From CAYVUV01 sp964455095 (GTDB taxonomy: Bacteria; Desulfobacterota; Binatia; HRBIN30; CADEER01), in the NCBI GenBank assembly GCA_964455095.1, contig CAYVUV010000287.1:1-54293 (forward strand): a stretch of DNA of 54,293 bases, in the 5' to 3' direction. The notes below the pieces were generated by a model, which worked only from the letters and a program-made list of their open reading frames with translations, searched no databases and had not been told where the DNA came from. Shown here in pieces: positions 28,182 to 40,282 of this stretch; the first letter of the stretch is position 1; each line of letters opens with the position of its first letter. Position numbers and translations under genes: made by a program.

Positions 28182-30194
28182 TCAATCGGCTTTGTCCTTG
28201 AAGGTGGTGGCGCTGTTCTTCAGTGACGGCGGGAAGGTGTAGGCCGCGCCCCAACACACCGTGCCGCCGGCGCGCTTGAGTTGCACCGTCAGTGGCGATG
28301 TCAGCAGGCTGAGGTCGGGCATGTCGACGCCGAGGCCCTTGCCGCGCACGACGATCTTGGCTTTCTCGGCCGCGCCGGCTTTCAGGATGATCGTCTGGAT
28401 GCCGTCGGCGGTGCCGGCGCCGTCGCGATACTTGAAGCCGTTGCTCTTCTCGCTCCAGCCGTTGCCGGCGGGGATCGTCGCGTTGGCGACCAGACCGGTG
28501 CTGTCGTAGAGGCACAGCTCGTAGCCCGTCGCGTTGACTGGGTCGCCGAGCTCGCTCTTGTCGGTCGCGGCGCCTTTGAGCCACTTCCACAGCAGCGTAT
28601 CCTTGGAGTCGTCGGCGGCATTGTCCTTCAGCGCCACCAGTGCCTTGCCGCCGACCACGGGCGTGCGACACACTTCCGGCGTCGCCGCGCAGGTCGGCGG
28701 CGGCGGTGCGGTCGCGGTCGGCGCGGCGGTGGGCGTGATCGTCGATGTCGCCGTCGCGGTGGACGTGGGCGTCGCGGTCGGTGTCGGCGTGGGCGCCGGT
28801 GGCGTGTTGGTCGGCGTGCGGGTTGGTGTGACCGTTGGCGTGTTGGTGATCGTAGCGGTGGGTGTGGACGTCGGCGTCGGACCACCGGAGACGCGGTAGA
28901 TGTCGCCGAGACCGATCGAGACGATGTACAGGTTGCCGTCGGGGCCGATCTTCAGATCGGTGATGCTGCCGAAACCCTGGCCGATGCGCAGCAGGTTGCG
29001 TTCGGTGACGTCGTTGGCGACCAGGTCGGTGAGCGTCGGAAAGGCGGAGAGGTCGAAGGCGGTGCGCCCGCCGTTCAACGGGAAACGGTACAGATTGCCG
29101 TTGTTGGAATCGCCGACCAGTGCGACCGTGTCGTAGGGAGCGCCGAGCGTGCTGCCGCTCGGGAAGACGATGCCGGTCGGCGCGATGGTGTTGAACCAGG
29201 AGAACTCCGGATCGCTGTAGGTGATGCCGGCGCCGGGCATGTGGAAGAGGTCGCCGACGCCCTGCGGGTCGAGCGCGTCGGGCCCCATGATGCGGTTCCA
29301 GCCGCTGTTGAACCCGGCCAGCACGCGGTTCACCTCATCGTAGTCGCCGGGGCCGTTCTCGGTGTTCCACAGGTCGCCGGTGACCGGATCGAGCGCCATG
29401 CCGAAGCTATTGCGCACGCCGTAGGCGTAGTAGCGCCCGACTTGCGTGCGGCAGGTCTCGCCGCCTGGGCAGCCGCCGCCACCCGGACAGGTGGTCGACG
29501 TGGTGACGCTGCAGTAGGGCACGAACGGGTTGCCCGGAGCAGGGGTGCCGTCCTGCTCGAGGCGCAGGATGACGCCGGTGTCGTCCGGCGCCGGGCCGCC
29601 GACGATGTTCTGTGTCTGGCCGTTGTGGTTGAGATCGCCGATGACGACGTACAGCAGGCTGCCGTCGCCGGCCGAGCCGACGCCCGGGGGGCCGAGGACG
29701 AGCACGCCGCCGTCGTGGTTCGGGCCCGGCGTCACGGGCAGATCGAGGATCATCACCGGGCTCTGCAACTGGCCGAGGCCGGCGTTCCAGGTGTAGCGGT
29801 AGACGCGGTTGCCGAGCGGCGTGCCGCCGTCGGCGCCGGTCGCTTCCGTGTAGTAGAGGAACACGGCCGGCGGGCTCTCGGTGTTGACCGCGATGCCGAG
29901 CAGGCCGCGCTCGCTGTCGCTGTTGACGTTGACGTCGAGCACGATGCCGGGTTGCAGCACGCCGCCGAGGACGCGGCGCACCTGGCCGTTGTTCTTCTGC
30001 AGCACGAGGAAATCGTTCGGCGCGACGAACGCCATCGTGGTGGGCAGCGACAGACCGGTGGTGACCACTGGTGAGAGCGTGAGCGACGGGTCGGAGAGGG
30101 TTTGCGCCGCGGCGCTGGCGCCAAGGATCGGGACGCCCGCGAGCACACACGCAAAGTAAAACGACCGGTGCACGGCCCAAACGCTGCACTTCAT
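28182..30194 (-). CDS. Exported glucose/sorbosone dehydrogenase-like beta-propeller with TP-rich linker and C-terminal module
   Basis: 670 residues; AGAGGGGG precedes the ATG at 30194. After a signal peptide (ends ASAAAQ, about 31), residues 35-437 form a six-bladed PQQ-type propeller. It shows SERGLLGIAVN, GPNHDGGVLVLGP and YYAYGVRNSFGMALDP, as in soluble aldose sugar dehydrogenases. A Cys-rich insert (about 228-248) is unusual. Residues 438-500 are a Thr/Pro linker. Residues 501-670 form a separate domain (LVALKDNAADDSKDTLLWKW, GFKYRDGAGTADGIQ, KAKIVVRGKGLG, CWGAAYTFP, ending FKDKAD). I remember this kind of module, with Lys/Asp-rich repeats and an F-K-x-K-x-D end, from secreted proteins of Binatota-like metagenomes. 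It may anchor or sort the enzyme; that is inference. Confidence 0.85.
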   Translation of the reverse strand: MKCSVWAVHRSFYFACVLAGVPILGASAAAQTLSDPSLTLSPVVTTGLSLPTTMAFVAPNDFLVLQKNNGQVRRVLGGVLQPGIVLDVNVNSDSERGLLGIAVNTESPPAVFLYYTEATGADGGTPLGNRVYRYTWNAGLGQLQSPVMILDLPVTPGPNHDGGVLVLGPPGVGSAGDGSLLYVVIGDLNHNGQTQNIVGGPAPDDTGVILRLEQDGTPAPGNPFVPYCSVTTSTTCPGGGGCPGGETCRTQVGRYYAYGVRNSFGMALDPVTGDLWNTENGPGDYDEVNRVLAGFNSGWNRIMGPDALDPQGVGDLFHMPGAGITYSDPEFSWFNTIAPTGIVFPSGSTLGAPYDTVALVGDSNNGNLYRFPLNGGRTAFDLSAFPTLTDLVANDVTERNLLRIGQGFGSITDLKIGPDGNLYIVSIGLGDIYRVSGGPTPTSTPTATITNTPTVTPTRTPTNTPPAPTPTPTATPTSTATATSTITPTAAPTATAPPPPTCAATPEVCRTPVVGGKALVALKDNAADDSKDTLLWKWLKGAATDKSELGDPVNATGYELCLYDSTGLVANATIPAGNGWSEKSNGFKYRDGAGTADGIQTIILKAGAAEKAKIVVRGKGLGVDMPDLSLLTSPLTVQLKRAGGTVCWGAAYTFPPSLKNSATTFKDKAD

Positions 30195-30522
30195 CGCATC
30201 CCCCTCTTGCTGCGCGGTTCCATCACCATGGTGCCCCACCCGATTGCCATCGACAAGACGACGCGGAGCAAAAACCCGATCAATTGGGAAGGAGAGTGGA
30301 GCGCGCGCTTTGCTGCGGCAGAGCAGCGCGTCGTGCGCGTTGCCATGCGAGAGCATGCGCGCCGAAGCGGGCAAATTGCGGCCGCCACGGGCCGCTTTGA
30401 CGCGGCGGCGCCAATTCGTGGCACTCACTCCCCGGACGCGCGTTGCAGGTCAACCGCACGCCGGCGACACAGACGCATGGCGATGTCTTTGCTGAGCACA
30501 TCTCGGTGAGGGGAGAACAGAC
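30195..30522. other. Divergent intergenic region without a gene
   Basis: These 328 bases separate the divergent starts of the sorbosone-dehydrogenase-like gene and the DUF1800 gene, so promoters for both should be here. The Shine-Dalgarno AGAGGGGG of the left gene and GAGGGGAG of the right gene are clear. I found no convincing -35/-10 pair, palindrome or small gene. Confidence 0.5.
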
Positions 30523-32904
30523 GTGCGTGTGTGCGGCCTGAGACAACTGACGTTGGCTGTGTTGCTCGGCCTGGCCGCCCTCGCGGCGCCTGCCCCGGCA
30601 CACAGCATCACTGTATCGCCGACGACAGCCTTCGTGACCGTCGGGGCGGACCGCCGCTTGACTGCCTATGCGAACGGTGCCGTGACCACAGCGGTCACGT
30701 GGTCGGTCAATGGCATCGCCGGCGGCAACGCTACCGTCGGCTTCATCGATAGTGCCGGCAAATACACCGCACCGGCGGTTCCGCCCGCGGGCTGGACCGT
30801 CACGGCGACGGCGACGCAAACGACCAACCCGCCGAGCACGGCATCATGCTTGATCACCGTGCGCCATCCCGTCCCCTGGCTCAGCTCGATCAGCCCCAGC
30901 TCCCTCGAGGCAGGGGCATTTGCGCTGCGGGCGTTCGGCAGCCGCTTCGTGCCCGGCGCGGTCGTGCGGTGGAATGGGGCGCCGGTCGCGACGACCTTCA
31001 ACTCGTCCTCGCTGCTGACCGCCACCGGCGCCGCCACCGCGACCGGCTCGGTCAGCATCACGGTCGCGAATCCCGGCCCCGGGGCCGTCTCGGCGACGCT
31101 CCTCTTGAACGTGCGCGCCGCCCGCACGCCGACGCGTCCGCCGTCGACTCGCACCCCCACGCGGCGGGTGGAGCCGACGCGAACCAATACCGTCCGCCTC
31201 CCGACGGCCACGTTCACGCAGCGCCCGGAACCCACGCGCACGTTCACGCTGCGACCCGCCACCCCGACGAGCACACGCCCCAACCCGACGGCCACGAACA
31301 CGACGCAGCCCAGCCCGACCAGAACCGCCACCATGCGGATGGACCCGAGCGCCACGTCCACCATGCGCCTCGAACCGACACGGAGCGCGACTCCCCGCAC
31401 CAGCGTGACCCCGACCAACACGCCGGGCGCGAATCAGTCGCCGAGCGCCATTCCCACGCCCCCGCCGACTCCGGACCCACTGGCGGTGACCTACGGCCGG
31501 TTTCTCGAGCAGTCGACATTCGGCCCGACCAAACAGCTCATGGCGCACATCGCGCAGATCGGCATCTCGGCCTTCCTCGACGAGCAGTTCGCGATGCCCG
31601 AGTCGCCCTGGCCACCGCTCGCCACGGCGCAGCGCTCCGATGCCATCGACGCCTTCTTCGGCAATGCCCTGGCCGGTCCGGATCAGCTGCGCCAGCGGGT
31701 CATCTACGCGCTCAGCGAGATCATCGTCGAGGCCAGCAACAAGAACACCAACGCCAACGAGATCATCCCCTGGCTGCAGCTGCTCAGCCGCAACGCCTTC
31801 GGCAACTACCGCACGCTGCTCGCCGAGATCACCCTCGACGCGTCGATGGGGAAGTATCTCGACCTCGCCAACAGCGGCCTGATGGGCGGCGCGGCCAACG
31901 AGAACTACCCGCGCGAAGTCATGCAGCTCTTCTCCATGGGCCTGTATCAACTCAACCTCGACGGGTCGGTGCAGGTCGATGCGCAGAACGTACCCATCCC
32001 GACGTACTCGCAGGTCGACGTCCAGCAGCTCGCCAAGGCGCTGACCGGTTGGACCTTTGGCAATCCGACCGGCACGCCGCCGACCTACCAGAACTCGAAC
32101 TACTATCCGGGCCCGATGCTGCCGGTGGCATCGAAGCACAACGCGACCAGCAAGACACTGCTCGGTGACGTCATCCCCGCCAACCAGAGCGCTCAGCAAG
32201 ACCTCGACGACGCGATCGACATCATCTTCTACCAGCCCAATGTCGGCCCGTTCATTTGCACCCGGTTGATTCGCGCCCTGATCACCAGCAACCCGAGCCC
32301 GGGGTACGTCGCACGGGTCGCGGCGGTCTTCAACGACAACGGGGCCGGTGTGCGCGGCGATATGCGCGCCGTGCTCACCGCCATCCTGCTCGATGCCGAG
32401 GCGCGCAACGACACGCCGCCGGCGAACTTCGGCCGCCTGCGCACGCCGGTGCAGCACACCATCGCCCTGGTGCGGGCGCTGAGTCTGAATCCCGGCCCTG
32501 CGTCGCAGTTCGCCTACCTGTTCACGTACATGAACGAGAGCATGCTCGACGCCCCGTCGGTCTTCGGCCACTACTCGCCCTCGTACCGTATCCCGCGCAC
32601 GGCGCTCTACGGACCGGAGTTCCAGATCTACTCGGTGAGCGATGCGATCAATCGCGCCAACTTCTTCTACTCGCTGATGTATCAGTACCCGACCAACCCG
32701 CTGCTGCAGCCGTTCCTGGCCATCGCGGGCAACGCCACGGCGCTCGTCGACGCGGTCGACAGCGCGCTGCTCTTTGGCCGCATGGCGCCGGCGACGCGCG
32801 CCGCCCTGCTCACCGCGCTGCCGCAGATGCCGGACAACAACGCCCGCATGCTGACGGCGCTCTACCTGACCTCGATGTCGGGTGAGTATCTCATCCAACG
32901 CTGA
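30523..32904 (+). CDS. Exported DUF1800 protein with Ig-like and IPT/TIG domains
   Basis: 793 residues from a GTG at 30523, with GAGGGGAG upstream. A signal peptide ends near APAHS. Residues 28-113 are an Ig-like (Big-type) domain and 116-196 an IPT/TIG domain (ISPSSLEAGAFALRAFGSRF, VVRWNGAPVATTFNSS). Residues 199-319 are a Thr/Pro/Arg linker with repeated EPTRT-like units. DUF1800 fills 322-793 with GRFLEQSTFGPT, SRNAFGNYRTLLAEITLD, NENYPREVMQLFSMGL and AKALTGWTF. DUF1800 has no settled biochemical role but is almost always paired with DUF1501, as here, 24 bases downstream. The pair is probably cell-surface or extracellular. Confidence 0.92.
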   Translation: MRVCGLRQLTLAVLLGLAALAAPAPAHSITVSPTTAFVTVGADRRLTAYANGAVTTAVTWSVNGIAGGNATVGFIDSAGKYTAPAVPPAGWTVTATATQTTNPPSTASCLITVRHPVPWLSSISPSSLEAGAFALRAFGSRFVPGAVVRWNGAPVATTFNSSSLLTATGAATATGSVSITVANPGPGAVSATLLLNVRAARTPTRPPSTRTPTRRVEPTRTNTVRLPTATFTQRPEPTRTFTLRPATPTSTRPNPTATNTTQPSPTRTATMRMDPSATSTMRLEPTRSATPRTSVTPTNTPGANQSPSAIPTPPPTPDPLAVTYGRFLEQSTFGPTKQLMAHIAQIGISAFLDEQFAMPESPWPPLATAQRSDAIDAFFGNALAGPDQLRQRVIYALSEIIVEASNKNTNANEIIPWLQLLSRNAFGNYRTLLAEITLDASMGKYLDLANSGLMGGAANENYPREVMQLFSMGLYQLNLDGSVQVDAQNVPIPTYSQVDVQQLAKALTGWTFGNPTGTPPTYQNSNYYPGPMLPVASKHNATSKTLLGDVIPANQSAQQDLDDAIDIIFYQPNVGPFICTRLIRALITSNPSPGYVARVAAVFNDNGAGVRGDMRAVLTAILLDAEARNDTPPANFGRLRTPVQHTIALVRALSLNPGPASQFAYLFTYMNESMLDAPSVFGHYSPSYRIPRTALYGPEFQIYSVSDAINRANFFYSLMYQYPTNPLLQPFLAIAGNATALVDAVDSALLFGRMAPATRAALLTALPQMPDNNARMLTALYLTSMSGEYLIQR

Positions 32905-32928
32905 GGCGGCGATTCCGTTGAGGAACCC

Positions 32929-34302
32929 ATGACGACTGCGCACTCGATCTCGCGACGCAACTTCCTTCGCCTCGGCGCCGGCGCCGGCATGCTGCTCGGT
33001 CTGGGCCGTTTCGGGCTCGCGGCCGCACAGGCCGCGACGGACTACAAAGCCCTGGTGTGCCTGTTCATGTTTGGCGGCAACGACGGCCACAACACGGTCG
33101 TGCCGTTGGAGAGCACCCAGTACAACGCCTATCTGGCGGCGCGCGGCGGGCTCGGCTTGCCGCAGAACCAGATCCTGCCCATCGCGGACGCCGCGCAAGG
33201 GGCCTTCGGCTTGCACTACGGCATGCCGGAAATGCAGGCGCTCTACAGCCAGGGCCGGGCGGCGATCGTCGCCAACGTCGGCATGCTGGTGCAGCCCACT
33301 TCGTATTCGCAGTCGAACATGTTCGGCTACCCGCTGCCGTTGAACCTGCGCTCGCACTCGGACCAGGTCATCCAGATGCAGACCGCCGTGCCGGCTGCCA
33401 GCGGCGGTACCGGATGGGGCGGCCGCACGCTCGACCTGATGGAGTTCAACTACAGTTACAACTCAACCACTGCCTTCCCGGTCTCGATCTCGATGCAGAG
33501 TCCGGCGCTGTTCTGCACCGGCTCGATCGTGCGCAACGTCAGCTTGCAGCCCGACAACTACCTCGCTCAGAACGGCCTCAGCCTGTACCCGCCATCAGCC
33601 GCACAGGCGCGGCGCGCGGCACAACGCCAGCTCGTCTCGGTGAGCAGCGGCAACGCGCTGATCGACGCGGCGAACAAGGTCATGCTCGATGCCATCGATC
33701 TGAATCCGCTGCTCGAGCAAGCGGCCAGCGCCGTGGCGTTCCAGAAGCCATTCCCCTCGACGACGCTCGGCCGCCAGTTGCAGGAGATCGCGCGCATCAT
33801 CAGTCTCAACGGCCAGGTCGGCGTCGGCCGGCAGGTGTTCTTCTGCAGCCTGGGGGGATTCGACACGCACGGCGGGCAGCCGTACCAGCAGTGGGACCTG
33901 CTCCAGCAGGTCAGCAAGGCACTGGACGCCTTCTATGCCGCGACCGTGCAGCTCGGCGTCGCCGATCAGGTCACCAGCTTCACGCTGTCTGACTTCGGGC
34001 GCACCTTGCAGCCCAGTGGAACCGGCACCGACCACGGCTGGGGAAATCACCACTTCCTGCTCGGCGGCGCGGTGCGCGGCGGCCGCATCTACGGCCGGTT
34101 CCCCCGCATGACGAACTACGCCAACTTCAACGCAACCAATGACGACTACGCGGACAGTCGCGGCGTCATGCTGCCGGGTCTCTCGCTGTCGCAATACGGC
34201 GCCACCCTGGCGAAGTGGTTCGGTGCCGCCGATGCCGACCTCGACGGCGTGTTCGCGACGCTGCCGAACTTCAGCGCGCGCGATCTCGGCTTCATGTCCT
34301 AG
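32929..34302 (+). CDS. Tat-exported DUF1501 protein
   Basis: 457 residues. The Tat motif SRRNFLRLGAGAG lies at residues 8-20. The family core follows: LVCLFMFGGNDGHNTVVPL, YGMPEMQALYSQGRAAIVANVG, FCSLGGFDTHGGQ, FTLSDFGRTLQPSGTGTDHGWGNH in two adjoining motifs (TLSDFGRT and DHGWGNHHFLLGG). The fold resembles alkaline phosphatase/sulfatase enzymes, with conserved Asp and His in DTHG and DHGWG, but no activity is established. It is co-transcribed with the DUF1800 gene. The 3' end overlaps the pyrophosphatase stop on the other strand by 11 bases. Confidence 0.95.
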   Translation: MTTAHSISRRNFLRLGAGAGMLLGLGRFGLAAAQAATDYKALVCLFMFGGNDGHNTVVPLESTQYNAYLAARGGLGLPQNQILPIADAAQGAFGLHYGMPEMQALYSQGRAAIVANVGMLVQPTSYSQSNMFGYPLPLNLRSHSDQVIQMQTAVPAASGGTGWGGRTLDLMEFNYSYNSTTAFPVSISMQSPALFCTGSIVRNVSLQPDNYLAQNGLSLYPPSAAQARRAAQRQLVSVSSGNALIDAANKVMLDAIDLNPLLEQAASAVAFQKPFPSTTLGRQLQEIARIISLNGQVGVGRQVFFCSLGGFDTHGGQPYQQWDLLQQVSKALDAFYAATVQLGVADQVTSFTLSDFGRTLQPSGTGTDHGWGNHHFLLGGAVRGGRIYGRFPRMTNYANFNATNDDYADSRGVMLPGLSLSQYGATLAKWFGAADADLDGVFATLPNFSARDLGFMS

Positions 34303-34981
34303 GGTTGCGCCGAGACCGCGCAGCGCGCGCCGGAGGAGTCCGTCGTTCGCCGAAGTGCTCCTCGTAGTCGGCGCGCGAGGCGTCGAGGATGGCGCGCGCC
34401 TGCATGGCGCCGTAGACCGGATCGACGGTGATCGGGTTGGGCTCGGCGCCGGGCATGGCTTTGTAGGTCAGGAAATAGTGCCGCAGCCGGTCGACGACGG
34501 CGCGCGAGACCTGTGAGATGTCGACCAGATCGCCGTAGGTCGGATCGCCGAGCAGCACCGCGACGATCTTGTCGTCGGCCTCGCCGCGCTCGACCATGCG
34601 CAGGCCGCCGATCGGGCGCGCTTCGAGCAGGATCTCGCCGCGCGAGATCGGCCGGTCGGTCAGCACGCAGATGTCGAGCGGGTCGTCGTCGCCATGCGTG
34701 ACCTTCGGCCCGCCCTCCAACACGTAGCGGGCGACGCGGCTGCCACAGAAGGTCTGTGGGACGAAGCCGTAGAGCGTCGGACAAAAGCTCGAGTAGCGCT
34801 GCGGCCGATCGACCTTGAGGTAGCCCGAGTGCTTGTCGATCTCGTACTTGACGCCATCGGTCGGCGCGATCTCGATATAGGCGCGAACGACTTCGGGAAA
34901 CTGCTCGCCCGGGTCGACGCCGTGCCACGGGTGGGGGCGAAAGGCCAGCGGGAGATCTTTTCGGGGCAAGCGGCGCGTCAT
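34292..34981 (-). CDS. ppa: Inorganic pyrophosphatase, family I
   Basis: 229 residues, somewhat longer than typical bacterial Ppa (about 175) because of N- and C-terminal extensions. The soluble family I core is clear: IEIAPTDGVKYEIDKHSGYLKVDR in two adjoining parts, YGFVPQTFCGS, and the metal-binding signature GDDDPLDICVL, followed by VLLGDPTYGDLVDI. It hydrolyses pyrophosphate in the cytoplasm and pulls biosynthetic reactions forward. The basic C-terminus (ARSRRNPRT) overlaps the DUF1501 3' end. No strong Shine-Dalgarno is seen before the ATG at 34981. Confidence 0.94.
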   Translation of the reverse strand: MTRRLPRKDLPLAFRPHPWHGVDPGEQFPEVVRAYIEIAPTDGVKYEIDKHSGYLKVDRPQRYSSFCPTLYGFVPQTFCGSRVARYVLEGGPKVTHGDDDPLDICVLTDRPISRGEILLEARPIGGLRMVERGEADDKIVAVLLGDPTYGDLVDISQVSRAVVDRLRHYFLTYKAMPGAEPNPITVDPVYGAMQARAILDASRADYEEHFGERRTPPARAARSRRNPRT

Positions 34982-35040
34982 GCGGGCGCGACTGTATCAT
35001 CCAGTCGCTGCTGGTTGCACCTGTTCAGAAGGCTGCGGGC

Positions 35041-35170
35041 TTCAGGCTGCGGGCTTCAGGCTGCGGAGCGGAGGTTTTCGCGGACTCGCGAAAACCAGAG
35101 GAAGGAGTCTCACGCGAAGGCACGAAGCCGCGAAGGGCACAGAACTCTGAAGCCTGGAGCCTGAAGCCCG
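35041..35170. repeat. Composite intergenic repeat region
   Basis: The 14-mer TTCAGGCTGCGGGC occurs at 35041-35054 and nearly again at 35055-35068, with a decayed copy just before. A perfect ten-base hairpin, GGTTTTCGCG and CGCGAAAACC around GACT, lies at 35073-35096. At 35146-35170 the phrase GCCTGAAGCC/GCCTGGAGCC reads as the reverse complement of the 14-mer theme. No gene is present. It separates ppa from the epoxide hydrolase. Confidence 0.7.
35108..35136. repeat. Dispersed CGCGAAGGC-type repeat, copy 1
   Basis: TCTCACGCGAAGGCACGAAG followed by CCGCGAAGG matches the sequence at 47185-47217 with only a few differences. Similar CGCGAAG-periodic sequences are common intergenic repeats in diverse bacteria. 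Confidence 0.6.
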
Positions 35171-35174
35171 CTTT

Positions 35175-36323
35175 TCACCGCAACGGACGAAAGAAGGCGC
35201 GGATGTCTTCGACCAACGCCTGCGGCTCTTCCATCGCGGCGAAGTGGCCGCCGCTCGGCATGACGCTCCACTGCGTGACATTGTACATCTTCTCTACCCA
35301 CTTGCGCGGCGGGCGGATGAGCTCGTGCGGGAAGATGGCGCAGCCGGTCGGCACCTCGACGCGGAAGCTCGTCGGGGGGAACTTTCCCGACCGCATCGTC
35401 TCGCAGTAGAGGCGGCACGACGAGTTGGCGGTCTCGGGCACCCAGTAGAGCATGATGTTGGTCAGCAGCTCGTCCTTGGTGAAGCGCCGCTCGACGGCGC
35501 CGTCGCAGTCGCTCCAGGTGCGGAACTTCTCGACGATCCAGGCGGCGAGGCCGGCGGGCGAGTCGTTCAGCCCGTAGGACAGCGTCTGCGGCTTGGTGCC
35601 CTGGATGCGCTGGTAGCCGGTCTCTTCGTTGAGAAACCGCTGCGCCTCCATGAGCGCGACGATTTCGTCCTGCACCAGGTCGGCGCCGGGATTGTCCGGG
35701 TCGGGCGGGAAGGCGACCACCATGTTGAGGTGGATGCCCACCAGCTGCTCGGCGTGCCGGTAGCCGAGATAGGTCGTCACCATCGAGCCCCAGTCGCCGC
35801 CCTGGGCGCCGAAGCGCGGGTAGCCGAGGCCCTCCATCAGCTCGCGCCAGAGCGCGGCGATGCGTTCGGGGTCCATGCCCGGCTCGGTCGGATGGCCGGA
35901 GAAGCCGTAGCCGGGCATCGAGGGCGCGACGACGTCGAAGGCGTCGGTCGGATCGCCGCCGTGCGCGGCGGGATCGGTGAGCGGGCCGATGATCTTGACG
36001 AATTCCGCCACCGACCCGGGCCAGCCGTGCGTGATGATCAGGGGCAGCGGCTTCGGCCCCTGGCCGCGCTGGTGGATGAAGTGCACGTCGAGCCCGCCGA
36101 CCGCGGCGCGAAACTGCGGCAACGCGTTGAGCCGCGCCTCGGCCGCGCGCCAATCGTAGCGCTCGCGCCAGTAGGCGACCAGCTCGCGCATGTACGACAA
36201 GTCGGTCCCATAGCCCCAACCCGAACCGGGCACCTCGTCGGGAAAACGGGTGCGCGCCAAGCGCTCGCGCAGGTCGGCGAGCACGGAGTCGGGGACGGCG
36301 ATGCGGAAGGGTTCGACGTGCAT
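35175..36323 (-). CDS. Epoxide hydrolase, alpha/beta-hydrolase fold
   Basis: 382 residues. An N-terminal epoxide-hydrolase domain (PFRIAVPDSVLADLRERL, WGYGTDLSYMRELVAYW) precedes the alpha/beta hydrolase core. The oxyanion motif is THGWPGS. The nucleophile Asp lies in GAQGGDWGS and the catalytic His in PSGGHFAAMEEP. This matches microsomal-type epoxide hydrolases that open epoxides to diols. The start at 36323 has GAGGG five bases upstream. The gene is alone, between a repeat region and a divergent small secreted protein gene. Confidence 0.93.
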   Translation of the reverse strand: MHVEPFRIAVPDSVLADLRERLARTRFPDEVPGSGWGYGTDLSYMRELVAYWRERYDWRAAEARLNALPQFRAAVGGLDVHFIHQRGQGPKPLPLIITHGWPGSVAEFVKIIGPLTDPAAHGGDPTDAFDVVAPSMPGYGFSGHPTEPGMDPERIAALWRELMEGLGYPRFGAQGGDWGSMVTTYLGYRHAEQLVGIHLNMVVAFPPDPDNPGADLVQDEIVALMEAQRFLNEETGYQRIQGTKPQTLSYGLNDSPAGLAAWIVEKFRTWSDCDGAVERRFTKDELLTNIMLYWVPETANSSCRLYCETMRSGKFPPTSFRVEVPTGCAIFPHELIRPPRKWVEKMYNVTQWSVMPSGGHFAAMEEPQALVEDIRAFFRPLR

Positions 36324-36500
36324 TGGGCCCTCACAAAAGACGTGTCTCGGTCGTATACGCGGTCGCGCCGCGCCGGTCGAGTCTGCCTGAAACTACATCC
36401 CGGTTGTGCAGCATGTACAAACGCGCCCTCGCGTTTTGCCGCTGCCGCAACCGCACTGGCTGGCGTCCCTCAGGCTCGAATCGTGCACTTCGGGCGTCCT

Positions 36501-36986
36501 ATGGTTCGTCTCAACCCGGCGGTTCTGGTCCTGGCCCTCTCGCTGTCGCTGGCTTCGGCCGTGCGGGCGGGGGCAGGCTGCCCGCTGCGTCTCGATGAGC
36601 ACACGATCGGGTTGCCATCGACGTGCTTGTTCATCGGAACGGCCACGCCCGAATCGACCTGCCGAGGTCCGATAACGGCCGTGTTCGCCGGCGACGGCGA
36701 TACACTCGTGATTGCGCTGGGCGTGGAGGGGTCGCGCTCGCTGGTGTTCGTCCCGGCCCGGACGCGCTCGGCCAATACGGGCGACCTGGTGTTCTGGGAG
36801 CCGGAGGCGGACTTGGAAACCGCACCGGTGACCGGCTCCGTGCGGCTGGAGAACGACGGCGGAACACTGCGTGTGCGCGTCGCTGGCGCCCCATTGCAGG
36901 CGGCCGGATGCTCATTGATCGAGTTCGTCGGCCGCTTCGAAGACATGGTCGATGCGCCCAGCGACGCGGTGGCGATGCAGCGCTAG
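36501..36986 (+). CDS. Small secreted protein of unknown function
   Basis: 161 residues from the ATG at 36501. A clear signal peptide (LNPAVLVLALSLSLASAVRA) is followed by a domain rich in beta strands with four Cys (CPLRL, CLFIG, CRGPI, CSLIEFVG), so two disulfides are possible. No family is recognised. The Shine-Dalgarno is weak. It is 178 bases from the divergent epoxide hydrolase and 262 bases before the hybrid kinase; that second gap shows no gene. The signal peptide and cysteine spacing favour a real gene. Confidence 0.55.
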   Translation: MVRLNPAVLVLALSLSLASAVRAGAGCPLRLDEHTIGLPSTCLFIGTATPESTCRGPITAVFAGDGDTLVIALGVEGSRSLVFVPARTRSANTGDLVFWEPEADLETAPVTGSVRLENDGGTLRVRVAGAPLQAAGCSLIEFVGRFEDMVDAPSDAVAMQR

Positions 36987-37248
36987 TCCCCGGCCAACCC
37001 GGCTGCGGCAGGTCGAGTGGTTGCGCGTCACAAGCTGGGGTTCCTGACCCATTCCGCCATTCGCGTACCTGTCGCGGCAGCGCTGCGGTGCATGGCCGTG
37101 AGCAAAGGCGCGCGGCATGCCGGGTGCAGTGTCATACATTCGGGCCACTCTCGGGGTCGCCCGGAGTCCTATTGGCCAGACGCGACACAGAAGCGCACGA
37201 TTCGTCCTCTCGCGCACCGTTGCGCGCTGTGTGCGCGGCAATCGAGCT

Positions 37249-40191
<2,943 letters not shown>

Positions 40192-40282
40192 CCCAACCCG
40201 GCCAGACGCTGGCCTTTGCAGCGGGTTTTCGGGTGCGACGTGTTGCCGCGATCTGTCGCTGCTTCGCGCAAGAACTCCGGTT

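Noticed and set aside
28670..28880. Tandem DNA repeat in the TP-rich linker as a separate element
   Set aside because: The periodicity is explained by Thr/Pro codons of the linker within the coding frame.
28281..30074. 597-codon plus-strand frame over the sorbosone-dehydrogenase-like gene
   Set aside because: Antisense of the TP-rich linker and propeller; Arg/Gly-rich runs come from the linker codons.
30844..33357. 837-codon minus-strand open frame over DUF1800/DUF1501
   Set aside because: Antisense shadow with low-complexity Arg/Gly/Val composition; both plus-strand genes are conserved families.
35026..35170. CRISPR-like short repeats
   Set aside because: Only two to three copies of a 14-mer with no regular unique spacers and no cas genes.
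36987..37248. Small gene in the gap before the histidine kinase
   Set aside because: Short frames here lack a Shine-Dalgarno and protein-like composition; the kinase start at 37249 fits better than upstream extension.
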